NCBI GenBank assembly: GCA_016800925.1
Contig: JABCPU010000004.1
Span: 62,001-126,000, forward strand
DNA: 64,000 bases
From: Suillus spraguei
Lineage: Eukaryota; Basidiomycota; Agaricomycetes; Boletales; Suillaceae
Reading direction: 5' to 3'
The translations under genes and the position numbers were made by a program. Numbering within the stretch: the stretch's first letter is position 1; each line of letters starts with the position of its first letter. Positions 32,644 through 43,661 of the stretch are shown one piece after another. The notes beneath the pieces are model-generated. The model was given only the letters and a program-made list of their open reading frames with translations, was not told where the DNA came from and searched no databases.

Positions 32644-33118
32644 TGTTACAATCGTACGTGCCCCTATTCATTCTATTACTTCATTTACCTTGTATATTAC
32701 ATAACATGATTCTGACCCATATGCTCAACGCATCTGTACTATAGTTGCCTTCCTTCTTTGGATACGCACTTATATTCTCACGTCTCTCTTGGTCTGTGCG
32801 CACATATTGGCCTATTTAAGCACAGTGTACTTGTAGTAGATTCGCTACTTTAATCTTACTGGGTTTTACCTGGAATCTCCTTCGCTTAGGTCTCCAACCT
32901 AAGTCGTCTTGAATCGTCTCTAAGTCTAAGCACTCCTTAGCCTTAGTCTCTATTCTCACAGAACCTCTTTGACTTGTCATCGAGGCCGGACCCTTGATCG
33001 TACTCGGAACGCATTCCTTGTACTTTCACCTTGTCCTCTTCTGGACATTGTAAGAACTTCCCGGCAGACCGTCTGCGTCTTTTCACTGTCGCTGGTGACG
33101 CCACCCCAGTTCGTAACA
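32644..33118 (+). repeat. 3' LTR of Gypsy copy 2 (subfamily B)
   Basis: 475 bases, TGTTACAATCGTACGTG to GTTCGTAACA. The U3 matches the LTR of copy 1 rather than its own 5' LTR. Confidence 0.92.
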
Positions 33119-34527
33119 CCACCCGTGTATGTGATAACAAGTACCCTTCACATACCTGTCTATCTGATACACATCTACCTTAATACACCCATCTACATGA
33201 TATCCAACTACCTCGGCCCATCCATCTACCAAATATTCATGTACATTGGCCCACTCATCTACTCTACATATTCCTTGCATGGGCCCACCCGCCATCATCG
33301 GGAATAATATTCCTCCTGGCCCATCCATCATGAACAAGGATATTTCTACCATGGGCCCATGGTCCGCTTGCCCGTATCATATGGAGATAGTTCACTGTAA
33401 TATGTGAGATACTGAGATAGCCGTGGCAAGTGAATTCGTCTGAATTCAAGTAAGTCTCACACGCTTCACTGAGCTCTCACATATCACATCATTGTACTGA
33501 CTATTGTCCATATTGCTGCTACAGTGCTTGTGATGCAAAAATCCAATGTCAATACTGCGGACCTTCTGTACCATCTCCAGTGTAACAAACAAACTCAGGC
33601 TGACCTTAAAACAGTAGTTTTTGCATAGTGTCTCTTACTTAGGCTTTCCTTACCTTAGGTCTGCATTTCGGTGGATTACATAAGAACCTCAACTTGCACC
33701 TGTCTTTATACCACTTCACCACTAGCAGTAGGAGTCTGAAACTTACTGTTTGAATGATAGTTTTACTCTTCTCTGAGCTCTGAGCCTTGGACCAGAAACC
33801 CTTGGGTTGAATAGCAGCTAGGCAGCATTCAACATATATCTGCACCCCAGCAGAGTTGTGTTACCCACACCAGGCCTCTTACAATTCTGGAGTGTCTTCC
33901 TGAGGTTCCTCTTGCAATTCTAGAGTTTCTTCTCGAAGTTCCTCTCACAGTTCCGAAACCTCTCTGCATTTCCCATCCTCTCATCGTCATCCCAATTTCT
34001 CTCCGTATCCTTGGTCCAGACAGGGTCTACAATGCTTCAGTTCTCTGTCACGATCGCAGCTGATCAAGGAGGAAGACAACTTCCCCTTATTGATGCACCT
34101 TGTGAGTTATCTGCCAATTTCAATGCTTTGTCACTCTTATATACTTTCGGTACTGGCAGGAACGAGACTCCACATCATTTGAAGAGGAAGATGATCACTC
34201 AGACCTCGCACTCAAAGCAGCTCAAGCCAAATAAAAAGTTTGCCAGGCTCAAAAGCACCTGGCGGAGTGTATTTTGGAGCACCATAAGATACTTACACAT
34301 CTCTGCCGCCGTCGTGCAGAGGACACAAATACGCGTTTATTGTTAGCTGACCTCAATGTCGGGCACTTGCATATAGAGCGCAGAAAAGATGGTATCGCAA
34401 CATTTATTCAAGCATAATCGACAGTAAGTGCCCAGTTTGCGGTGTTCTTGTATCATGCTGACACTGTCAATTGATTCAGCTTGAAAGTGTTGTAAATATT
34501 TGTAGATAGTTTTTCCTCTTTGCGTGT
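33119..34527. other. No clear gene; decayed sequence
   Basis: 33130-33370 is rich in CCCATCCATCTAC-like words. At about 34150-34430 one frame reads a charged helical peptide (FEEEDDHSDLALKAAQAK, then CILEHHKILTHLCRRRAED) with a stop inside, probably a relic of a transposon-associated protein. Nothing intact is seen. Confidence 0.5.
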
Positions 34528-35476
34528 TGTAACGAACATATTGGTGCTGGGCTTAAAACCCCATCTTTTGACACTTGTCTCACGTCTATAGAGATTACCA
34601 CTTGTCCATGGCTGTTTTACCCCTTTAGCATTACCAGCAGCATCCCACACTTACCGCACACCATACCAACTGCCACACCTCGTTCCACATACCGATGTCC
34701 TCCCATGTCCTTGCTGCATCCGCATAGCTCCATTTGGTGTGTGGTTTGTTTTATGTTCGTTATCACTGATTCCACGGCAAGTCTTATTACATGTTGCCTT
34801 GTGCCGCAACGCCTCGCGCTATGTTTACATACGGCAGTTACTACACTTGAGCGCTACTGATCTCGCCTAGAGTATTCCGAGTACATACAATTTAGGATAT
34901 AAGCACCGCATACCCCACATGATACAGTACCTGATTTTACACCATTGCACGTACTATAGGTCAGGATTATTGTCTAGCTCTGGATCTACCCAGTTGTGGA
35001 CTTAGTCTTTAAAGTTTCCTTATCGCTCATTAATCAATCACGCTCATTCTCCATTATCGCTGGCATACCACCGGACTTTTGACTGTTATTTTGACTGAAC
35101 TTCTCATGTGCCGCTACTTTACTGCTGAAAGTACCACGGCTTTCTTTACTGTTTCTTTGCACCGCTCACAACTTTACTGTTACTGCTGATATCATCGCTC
35201 AACACAACTGTTTCTGACTATATCTCGACCATGGTAGCACCGCTACACATGACACTAGTTCTGGCGGCATCATTGCTAACCACGGCAACTTACTGCAGAC
35301 CAAGATGCTTCATTCACACATAAGTTTGACTCGAACTTGACCATACTAATAGGCATCCCCCTTTAGGGTCGAACGCTCTTGTTTTCACAAGTGAAGCAGA
35401 CTAGACAGAGCGCAAGACTCACATACTAACTTAGGAGGTAGTTTATCTACAGCCCAGGTTAGGTTGTATCTTTACA
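34528..35476 (+). repeat. 5' LTR of the pol-less element
   Basis: 949 bases, TGTAACGAACATATTGG to TTGTATCTTTACA. The same family is found at 4305-5262, 18261-18696 and 38473-40324. It contains repeated Ala/Pro-codon-like GCT/CCG words but no ORF. Confidence 0.85.
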
Positions 35477-35586
35477 ACTGGAGCCCACTGTGAGGGGGTC
35501 CTTTGGTATAGTTTTGTTCTTGTCTTAATTGCTTACCGCACGCTTGTCACCGCAGTTATTACTGCACCGCTATGCTACTGATAAGT

Positions 35587-37149
35587 ATGTCTGACAGATT
35601 TTGCATGCCACTGCGCCGCATGGCAGCAGCACCATACTTCGATGGTAACTCAAGAGAATTGCTAACATTCCTCGCTACTGTAGATGAGCTGGCAGACTTG
35701 GCCAGCATCGCTGATAAAGCACACTGTAGCAAGAAAAGTCACGCTGACCGTCAAAACCCCATTTTCAACAAGCGTCTCGTTAACGTCTGCAGCGGCAACC
35801 GAAGGATTTCCTTATAGCGACGAAATAGCCTTTTCGCTCCACTAATGTGGAACCGTTCTTCTTCCGCGAACCCTTACCGGATCCTCACGCCGATGCCCTC
35901 ATGTCCCGTCCTATTCCATCTAGAATCCATTGGTGCATAGTTACCTTGCTTCCACCGTTACTAAACCTATGGCAGGATTTACCTTATGTATATCTCAAGG
36001 GGCCACTGCACGCTGTGCGCCTCATAATTAAGTACCCCGTTTATTTTCTATCTCGCTACCAGACATGCATAGCTATCTTGTACGCGCTCGTATATGTTAA
36101 AAAGGACTGAACATACATACCATGACTTTTACTGCCCATTACATCCCTTCTCTAGGACTTAGTATCTGAAACGCTCGCTAGTCGCAATCTATTTGCATTT
36201 GAACTCTTCTCCATTCGAACTTCACTCATTGATTCAACCGCCGGTAACTTTATCACTCGAAGTACCGCGCGACTTTTGACTTCACTACTCATAACCGGAC
36301 CGCGGCCAGTGATCTCGCTGGGTCGTTTTCTCTCTCATCTGCGTTCCCGCTTGTACAGAAGTTGCCACTACCACTACCACACCGCCAGTAGTTATAACAT
36401 TTTCATCTTGCCCAAGTAACTTCGTTCCTGCTCTCGCTAGCTAACCGTTGCAGCTATCGTTACCACACGTGTACCGCTGACAATGCGCTAGTACCACCGC
36501 TAACCTCAGAAATTGCAATCTTCGTTGCCATATTAGTACTTCATTGTTTCCTTCGCACTAACTTAGAAGGAATTGCTTCTATTTGCAGTCCTCTTGGGTC
36601 GAACATCTCACTCGCACCTTTAGTAGGATTAATGCTGCGCTTATACTTAGGCCAGCGCTAGTTTCTTTGTTTCAATGCATCAAGGCGGCTATACCCTATG
36701 CAGACCCTGACGAAGCAGAAGTATGGGAATGTCTTGACGAATACAACAGTAACAGCTTTGTAGACTTCGCTAACACTATCTTGCACTTGTACCCAGAATG
36801 TGGTCCTATTACATTCAACCACACAGTTACCGCTGAAGCAGTCGCTCCACTGGCAGACCCCTATCAGGGAATCATTATTGAGCACTCTGACACTGACATA
36901 CCGCAACAAGTTACGGCATTGGAAATCACTACCGCTGAGCAAGTATCGCTACTGCTCGAAAATACCGCACCACCAGTGGTTCAGCCATTGCTAATGGCAT
37001 CAAGTACAGACAGCACTATGCTACCTATGGCACTACCGCGCGAGGATATGGCATCTCTGCCAGTCCAAGCACTCGACAAAAGTTTGTCCATAAATGAACC
37101 ACACTATACTGACGACACTGTGTTTTGCACCATTTATAACAGACAGTGA
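35587..37149 (+). pseudogene. Gag relic of the pol-less element
   Basis: At 35587-35770 a frame reads PYFDGNSRELLTFLATVDEL, which matches the N-terminal capsid region of basidiomycete Gypsy gags. At 36583-37149 a second frame contains AEVWECLDEYNSNSFVDFA and ILHLYPEC, the next gag block. It is followed by an acidic, proline-rich part ending at 37149. The part between (35820-36580) is frameshifted. The relic is in sense with the LTRs. Confidence 0.6.
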
Positions 37150-37162
37150 CACATACCACTTG

Positions 37163-38208
37163 CTAGAAGAAACATGCCTTGGCAGTGATTTTTGCTGGGT
37201 GGGAGGGAGAGGCGACCACCGCTGGCTCACCATCAGTCACTTCTATGACTTCATCCGGTTTCCTTGACTTTACCGCAGCGGCACTCTTGGATGTGCCGGC
37301 GGCAGCGACCACAGGCGGCGTCTTTGCCGCAGGACGCATTCTCTTGCAATGAACTAAAGTCAAAATGAGTTAGCAAAAGATAAGTCAGAAAGAAAAAAAA
37401 GAAGGAGCTCACCAGTATTGTGGGAGCACCTATGCTTGTACTTGCGGCAGTGGTCACAGACCTTGCCTTCCTCACCGGTGCAGATATGGTCCCCCTTGGC
37501 ACATGTGTCGCACTTTGTAGCATGCCGCGGATTCCCAGCACGCATGTGGGCAGTCTTAGGCTAAAACGATATTAGTAAAAGCTAAGTCAAGGAAGAAAGA
37601 AAGGACTCACAGGCGGCTGCACTATCAGTACCTCCATAGACTTATTGGAGGAAGGCCACGCTACCTTCTTGGGTGCTGGAGCCTCCTCTTCCTCCTCCTC
37701 ACTGTCACCGCCAGCAACATCTTCCACCTCAGGGTCCTCCTCCAGGGACCACTTCTTCCCCTTACCCTTGTTAAGTACTGCAGGCTCAGACGGAGCTGCA
37801 GCAGCCTTCTTCTTCTCCTCTGCAGCTTTCTCAGCCGCAGTGATCTCCAAGCAATAAGCATTGAAAGTCAGCATCACCGCGTTGGCTTCCAAGACCTCCT
37901 CAGGCGTCAAGCCCAAGCTAAGGCCAAGTGCTGCGCCTTCGCGGCGGCACTCTTCTACATCACACTAGAGAAAAAGGTAAGTCAGTACGATACCGCCAGA
38001 GAAGAAAACAAAGATGTACAAAGAATTGCTCCCATGCCTTTACCCACATCTCCTTCTCCTCCAGGAGTTTTTCCTTGTCGTCTGGAACAGTGAGGACAAG
38101 CCTGTCCAGTTTGTCCTGGAGGGCGGCGAGTTTCTTCTGCACCGCAGATGGTGCAGCGGCAGGAGCAGCGAGAGCAGAAATGTCAAAGGCAAAAGTAGAC
38201 GAAGACAT
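37163..38208 (-). CDS. Intact spliced Zn2Cys6-type protein, antisense in an LTR element
   Basis: Four exons on the reverse strand, 38208-38044, 37964-37611, 37560-37413 and 37353-37163, join with three GT-AG introns into 858 bases, an unbroken 285-residue protein. The N-terminus is helical with a coiled-coil look (KKLAALQDKLDRLVLTV). The middle is Ala/Lys-rich with an acidic run (GGDSEEEEEEAPAPKK). Exon 3 encodes CDTCAKGDHICTGEEGKVC followed by DHCRKYKHRC, which is exactly CX2CX6CX7CX2CX6C, the spacing of fungal binuclear zinc clusters. The tail is basic with proline. The cluster is near the C-terminus rather than the N-terminus, unlike most transcription factors of this class. Similar proteins occur in many mushrooms, but I know of no function. 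Introns were inferred by frame and splice sites only. Confidence 0.75.
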
Positions 38209-38472
38209 TATAGTACAAAGTAAAGATGGGAGAAAGTAGAGAAGTCCAACAATGGCCCTTTTGTAGGGAATGGTAATTTCATGACCACACCACGTCACAC
38301 TCCACTGCATTGTCCACAGTCACAGCACAGCACGTCCACAATTCCACATCTGCACAGCAAATTCCGCTTACACGTCTCATCACGTGATCTTGATATCGCT
38401 CGAATTCTTGCTAAGTCCCTTACCAGCAGTATAGTTGACCAGGGACAGTCAGTTTCTCAAGTTCCTAGGGGA

Positions 38473-40324
38473 TATAACGAACATATTGGTGCTGGGCTTA
38501 AAACCCCATCTTTTGACACTTGTCTCATGTCTATAGGAATTACCACTTGTCCATGGCCATCTTACCCCTTTAGCATTACCGGCAGCATCCCATGCTTACC
38601 GCACACCATACCGACTGCCGCACCTCATTCCACATACCGATGTCCTCCCATGTCCTTGCCGCTGTGATGGACAAACTCATGCTGGGATTGAAATGGCACA
38701 TTTTTGTATAGGTGTCAACTGGTAATCATTATCCTTACCCTTCGGCTTCACCGTCCTACTTTACCATGTGTTTACCCCTATCTAACGGTATCATTCCGCA
38801 CTCCGGAAGCCTCGTTGCAGCTTAGCGGCTGTACTACGGCAACTTTCCTGCAAAGCAGTGATCTTCGGCAACCTCCGCGAACCCATTTGGCATCCTCAAG
38901 CAAGATTTACCGTCCGTCCTATGTCCATCCAGTCTTGCCGGTACGTGATGTTTTGTAAACTGTAGTGCAGTCTTATTACATGTCTGCTGCGTGTTAATCC
39001 TATCCCTTCCATTTCCATAGCTATTCCTTAGTATAAAATTCCTAGGTACCTGTACTCATTCCTTACTTCCCTCCTATAGTACACACAGTACTTAGGAATA
39101 GTCACCACTACTGTCACTACGGAATAAAGTCCTTTACTGAAGTTACTGTCTCTAAGAATTGCTTTACTGCTGCATGCACCACCGCTTGTTACTGCTTTCC
39201 CACGCTTCACCGCTAGCGCTACCACTTTCTCACACTTCATCGCTACACTACCGCTTGTTTTACCGCAGAAGTTCCCACGCTTACCGCTTGTCTACCACAT
39301 TCCCACACTTACTGCTAGTTTTACCACAAGTTTCCCATGGACCGGAGTATTACTGCTAGCATCTCGCTACCTCCGACAGCATTCTCGCACCACAAATTGG
39401 GCAATATTGAACTATACTAACTTAGCATTCCCTTTAGGGTCGAACGTTCTTGCCTTTGCAAGTGAAGCAGACTAGGTAGAGCGCAAGACTCGTATACTAG
39501 CTTAGGCTGTGGTTTATCTACAGCCCAGGCTAGATTGTATCTTTACACCGCGTCTGCATAGCTCCATTTGGTGCGTCGTTTGTTTTATGTTTGTTATCAC
39601 TGATTCCACGGCAAGTCTTATTACATGTTGCCTCATGCTGCAGCACCTCGCACTATGTTTACATATGGTGGTTACTACACTCGAGTGCTACTGATCTCGC
39701 CTAGAGTATCCCGAATACATATGATTCAGGATATAAGCACTGCATACCCCACACGATACAGTACCTGATTTTACACCATTGCACATACTATAGGTCAGGA
39801 TTATTGTCTAGCTCTGGATCCACCCAGTAGTAGACTTAGTCTTTAAAGTTTCCTTATCACTCATTAATCAATCACACTCGTTCTCTGTTACTGCTGGCAT
39901 ACTGCTGGACTTTTGACTGTTATTTTGACTGAACTTCTCATGCACCACTGCTTTACCGCTGAAAGTACTGTGGTCTTCTTTACTGTTTCTTTGCACCACT
40001 TGCAACCTGACTGCTACTGCAGATATCACTGCTCATCATCGCTTGCTCGATGCAACTGTTACTGACTATATCTCAACCATGGTAGCACCGCTACATATGA
40101 TGCTAGTTCTGGCAGCATCATCGCTGACCTCGGCAACTTACTGCTGACTACAATGCTTCATTCACACATAGGTTTGACTTGAACTTGACCATACTAACAG
40201 GCATCCCCCTTTAGGGTCAAATGCTCTTGTTTTCACAAGTGAAGCAGACTAGATGGAGTGCAAGACTCACATACTAACTTAGGAGGTAGTTTATCTACAG
40301 CCCAGGTTAGGTTGTATCTTTACA
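38473..40324 (+). repeat. 3' LTR of the pol-less element, interrupted
   Basis: It starts TATAACGAACATATTGG (TG changed to TA at the terminus) and ends TTGTATCTTTACA at 40324. Removing the nested LTR at 38663-39547 leaves about 967 bases, close to the 5' LTR. Confidence 0.82.
38663..39547 (+). mobile_element. Solo LTR of a related family nested in the 3' LTR
   Basis: Starts TGTGATGGACAAACTCATG and ends TTGTATCTTTACA. The flanks share CCGC (38659-38662 and 39548-39551), and joining them restores the sequence of the uninterrupted LTR. Its last 120 bases resemble the host LTR, while its first part is different, so it is a sister family with a different U3. Confidence 0.8.
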
Positions 40325-41960
40325 ATGTTTACAAACATTCATCTTGAGGTCCCACACCATTAGAAGAGTATGAACAAAATCAAGATTGACCCCTTGAAGT
40401 TCAGGGAACCTGTCATGAACATTTAGAGATGAGTAGAGAGCCTCAACATTGTCCATCAGCCAACTATGCCCCCTCTCCAGGCTCTGCAGAGCTTCTAATG
40501 TATTGTCGGAGGCTGATTCTTTCTCAAGCATTGCTCTGGTAGTCTGTAGTGCTCTATCCCATGCATCAAAATCTGCTTGGAGGGCTAATACAGTGTCCAA
40601 CTCTTTCTTGAGGTGAACTGGGGCATCTTAGAGGACCGCTCATCAATACTGATGAGCTATGATACATTGAACTTACGAGTGCATATAGATAACTGTGAAT
40701 GCCATTAGTGGGACCACTGAGACTGCAATTCATCAACAGGGATTTTGCATCAGTCTAGCATGTCTTGTGCTGCCAACCCTTGTTCTTTGATGCCACATCT
40801 GAGGCGACGTTTGATCCAATCTCCAAGATCAGCTTGCATTTCAGACCCTATGGCTGCAGCTTGCCGATCAATAAGCCAGAGGCAACGTTGACGCTAGAGA
40901 AGGTTTAGTGTGAATAGAGTCAAAATGAAATTAATGTGAGACATACAGAAGAAGTCCTCTCAATACCAATCAGGCGAAAAAAGCATGACCAAAGATGCTT
41001 AGTCCCTTCCCCGTCAGACAGGCTGAGTCCAATGCACATTTGTGGGTTATAGACGAGCTGACATGCCCACTCATGACCATAAGCATGCATTGCAGTTGTT
41101 GTAAAATGAAGTCGTGTGGTGATGCTTTCAGGAAGAATATCATACTGGAGAGGTGTGAGCGAGCAGTCCAAACATCAGTGACAGCATACCTTTGCGAGTG
41201 ATCGCACCAGAACACATCCAATATCATACAAAGCAACAACTGTTGCCTGGCGCGGGAGTAAGGAAAATAAGTGCTGAAGGAGGGCTACCGAATACTTCTG
41301 TTGTTTTCCTGGAGAATCAATGTTAGCAAAAAACAACGGGATGTCATGGCAACAAATTAATGCCATGATCCCTGTGTCATTGAAGTTATCCATTGCGGCT
41401 TTCTGTTACAGTTGTACATACCCCTATTCATTTTCCCGTTATCTTCTTACACATGACTCTGACTCATATGCTCAACGCATCTGTACAACACATGCCTTCC
41501 TTATTAGGATACGCAGTTACGTTCTCACGGTTACCTGGTCTGTGCGCACATATTTGTCTATATAAGCACAGTGTACTTGTAGTAGATTCTTTACTTTAAT
41601 CTTACTGGGTTTTACCTGGAACTTCCTTCGCTTAGGTCTCCAACCTAAGTCGTCCTTGAATCATCTCTAAGTCTAAGCACTCCTTAGCCTTAGTCTCTAT
41701 TCTCGTAAGAACCTCTTGGACTTATCCTTGAGGCCAGAACTCTGATCGTACTCGGAACGCGTTCCTTGTACTTTCACCTTGTCCTCTTTTGGGCATTGTA
41801 GGAAACTCCCAGCAGACCGTCTGTGTCTTTTCACTGTCGCTGGTGATGCCACCCCAGTTCGTAACACTTTCTGCTTCTTGCCATCAGTGGCCTCGTAAGC
41901 AGTCTCACATTGGTCTACGGCCTCATCAGGAATGAGGGAAGCATAGTCCTTGGAGGCTGC
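40325..41960 (-). pseudogene. KDZ transposase remnant
   Basis: On the reverse strand the remnant starts near 41960 (AYEATDGKKQK). After a solo LTR (41404-41866) it continues with TGIMALICCHDIPLFFANID, QATVVALYDIGCVL, AMHAYGHEWACQLVYNP and a DGEGTKHLW block, the catalytic region of KDZ transposases. It then goes on to helical sequence that is cut at 40325 by the LTR end. Frameshifts separate the pieces. KDZ elements are large DNA transposons abundant in mushrooms; the cysteine-rich N-terminus is absent here. Confidence 0.8.
41404..41866 (+). mobile_element. Solo LTR of the chromodomain Gypsy family (subfamily A)
   Basis: TGTTACAGTTGTACATACC to GTTCGTAACA, with a perfect 5-base duplication CTTTC at 41399-41403 and 41867-41871. 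It interrupts the KDZ remnant in codons for Lys/Ala. Its U3 matches the 5' LTR of Gypsy copy 2. Confidence 0.9.
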
Positions 41961-42341
41961 TTATGTAGGACGTCTATCTGGCAGCCAATGAGAGAGCTGA
42001 AGAACTCGGTTAACAGTTCGCTGGCTTGTGTGAGTAGCTCATGCTATGCTACTAGATGACATATGAGCAGACATGGTCACCCATTGCTGTTTTACAGCTG
42101 CTGGAATGTGACGGTGGTTTCCAGGCATGCTGGTAAGTAGAGTACTACAATTGTGTCAGGCAGAGGCGGCCCCGTCGGACAGGTGGCCATTCTAGGATAC
42201 CTCGCGCGCCCAAATATCGTAACAGGCAGGACCCTTTTGTTTGTACAGCTCCACAACTAAATAAAAGCGGTGAAGGGAACAAAATGAAATCTGGCCTATC
42301 GATATGAAAGTAGCTGTAAAGGCTCAAATTCCTGTTCTACA

Positions 42342-42830
42342 TTGACGCGGGCACTCCATCAAGAATATCTGTCCAAGAATATCTGTCATTTACTTGGAGT
42401 CAAAAAGACTCTTGTACACAAAGTTTTACGGCTCTTTTCCCCAACTTGGAGTCCCCAAGTCCACAGCAAAAATACAGGCCGGCATCGCACCCTGACCATT
42501 GATGATCTGGCTTTCATCACCACTATCCTTTGCCATCGTCCTACTATCTATCTTGATGAATTACAGCATGAATTACTCTCTCGCCGTGGTGTGCTTGTGT
42601 CTGTGCAAACACTTCTTCGCACATTTCGGCGCCTACATTTCAGTCGCAAACACAATTCTACTCATGCTCTCGAACGGAACGAAGAAAAACGTGCTACTTT
42701 TATGAATAGTATTGGTGAAATTGCGCCTGATCCTGAAATGTTGATGTTTGGTGATGAGGCTGCGAAAGATGAGCGAACCATCAATTGACGCTATGGTAGA
42801 TCAAAAATTGGAGCAAAGTATGAACTACAT
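42342..42830 (+). pseudogene. Tc1-like (DDE_3) transposase fragment
   Basis: The frame gives a helix-turn-helix part (KNICHLLGVKKTLVHKVLRL), a second helix-turn-helix (TLTIDDLAFITTIL), and then the start of the DDE domain: MLMFGDEAAKDERTIN and, after a stop, RYGRSKIGAKY. The remaining DDE domain is absent. It belongs to the Tc1/IS630-like lineage common in Agaricomycetes but is different from the element at 24650-25511. Confidence 0.65.
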
Positions 42831-43072
42831 TTCTTCTTCTCAGTGACCCTGTATTGTGATTTGTCGTGCTTCGCAAGAATTGTAGTCAAAATTTTGATAT
42901 AGTTGGGCTCGGAGATTTGAAAGATGAGTTCATTGACTTTCGTAGATTTCACTTCCTTGGTTTTTGTTTTTCCATTACTTTCAGTAGTGATCTTGGTGTA
43001 TGTATCAAGGTGAATAATGAAAGTGGTCTTGAATTCAGGTATCTCAAGGGAAGAATCTGATGGTGGCAGCAT
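42791..43072 (-). pseudogene. Unassigned fragment next to the Tc1-like relic
   Basis: The ATG at 43072 opens 93 codons with many Lys and Thr (TKTKEVKSTKVNELIFQI, then ILAKHDKSQYRVTEKKK). The segment resembles helical pieces found near mobile elements in mushroom genomes. No start or end signals fix it as a gene, and it overlaps the transposase fragment. Confidence 0.3.
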
Positions 43073-43232
43073 TGTTGTAAAGTGAAGACTTGAAGTACAC
43101 TAGCGCTGCAAATCTCTCACTCAGGTGCTTACGGGGTCCTTATACGGGTATTTCCGATGCGCAAGTTTTTGATTTTGCGATTCCGCATAGTTTTGGAATC
43201 GGCTGTAACTTGTCTCTGGTCTGCATTTCACC

Positions 43233-43534
43233 ATGTTGAGAGCATTGCTAGCATCAAGCAGGCCATTACTAGCGCGTTTCCGCATCCCTACTATTTACCA
43301 CACACACAATTTCACACCTGCAATCTCATCACTGAGCACGAATGCAATACCGTCCATGGCGCGTGGAATGAAAGTGAGGTCATCTGTGAAGGTTATGTGT
43401 GACGGGTGCAGCGTTGTGAAGCGAAAAGGCAAAGTGTATGTCGTGTGTTCAAAAAATCCGAAACACAAGCAGGTGTGCTATTGATCCTACTCTCATCTCG
43501 ACCTTGGTTGACCCCCGTATAGCGTCAAGGATAA
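43233..43534 (+). CDS. RTC6: Mitochondrial ribosomal protein bL36m
   Basis: bL36m is the smallest protein of the large mitoribosomal subunit and carries one zinc ion. The ATG at 43233 opens an Arg-rich presequence of about 40 residues, followed by [20 protein letters not shown] and [13 protein letters not shown], with the family's C-C-C-H zinc ligands. Exon 1 ends at 43472; the donor GTGTGC and acceptor GTATAG give a second exon of only 12 bases (43523-43534) encoding RQG and the stop, the conserved C-terminus of the family. Without this splice the protein would end in VCY, unlike homologues. It lies convergent to DHFR. Confidence 0.92.
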
Positions 43535-43661
43535 TCATCACACTGCCTGTGTTTTTGAATCCCGCGAACTATTTTGGTAGAATGCATGGAGGGGAAGAGG
43601 CATCGGATCGATCATTTTTGTCAATATAATGCACAGCTCTTGAAATATTCTACTACCAATG

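Larger units (their letters stand above)
25512..33118 (+). mobile_element. Chromodomain Gypsy element, copy 2, with two LTRs
   Basis: A full-length element with LTRs at 25512-25984 and 32644-33118. Between them, in order, are gag, protease, reverse transcriptase, RNase H, integrase, a chromodomain and a post-pol ORF. Many single-base indels break gag-pol, and the reverse transcriptase box is changed to YMDN, so it is inactive. The flanks gtaag (left) and ccacc (right) do not form a target duplication, and the two LTRs belong to different subfamilies (see findings). It lies head to head with copy 1 across the Tc1 element. Confidence 0.92.
34528..40324 (+). mobile_element. LTR element without pol, carrying an antisense gene
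   Basis: The 5' LTR is 34528-35476 and the 3' LTR is 38473-40324 (interrupted by a solo LTR). Between them lie relics of a gag and, on the opposite strand, a complete spliced Zn2Cys6-type gene. No protease, reverse transcriptase or integrase can be found in about 3 kb of internal sequence, so the element is non-autonomous. Directly after the 5' LTR is the sequence ACTGGAGCCCACTGTGAG, where the primer-binding site is expected. The outer flanks (cgtgt and atgtt) show no target duplication. Confidence 0.75.
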
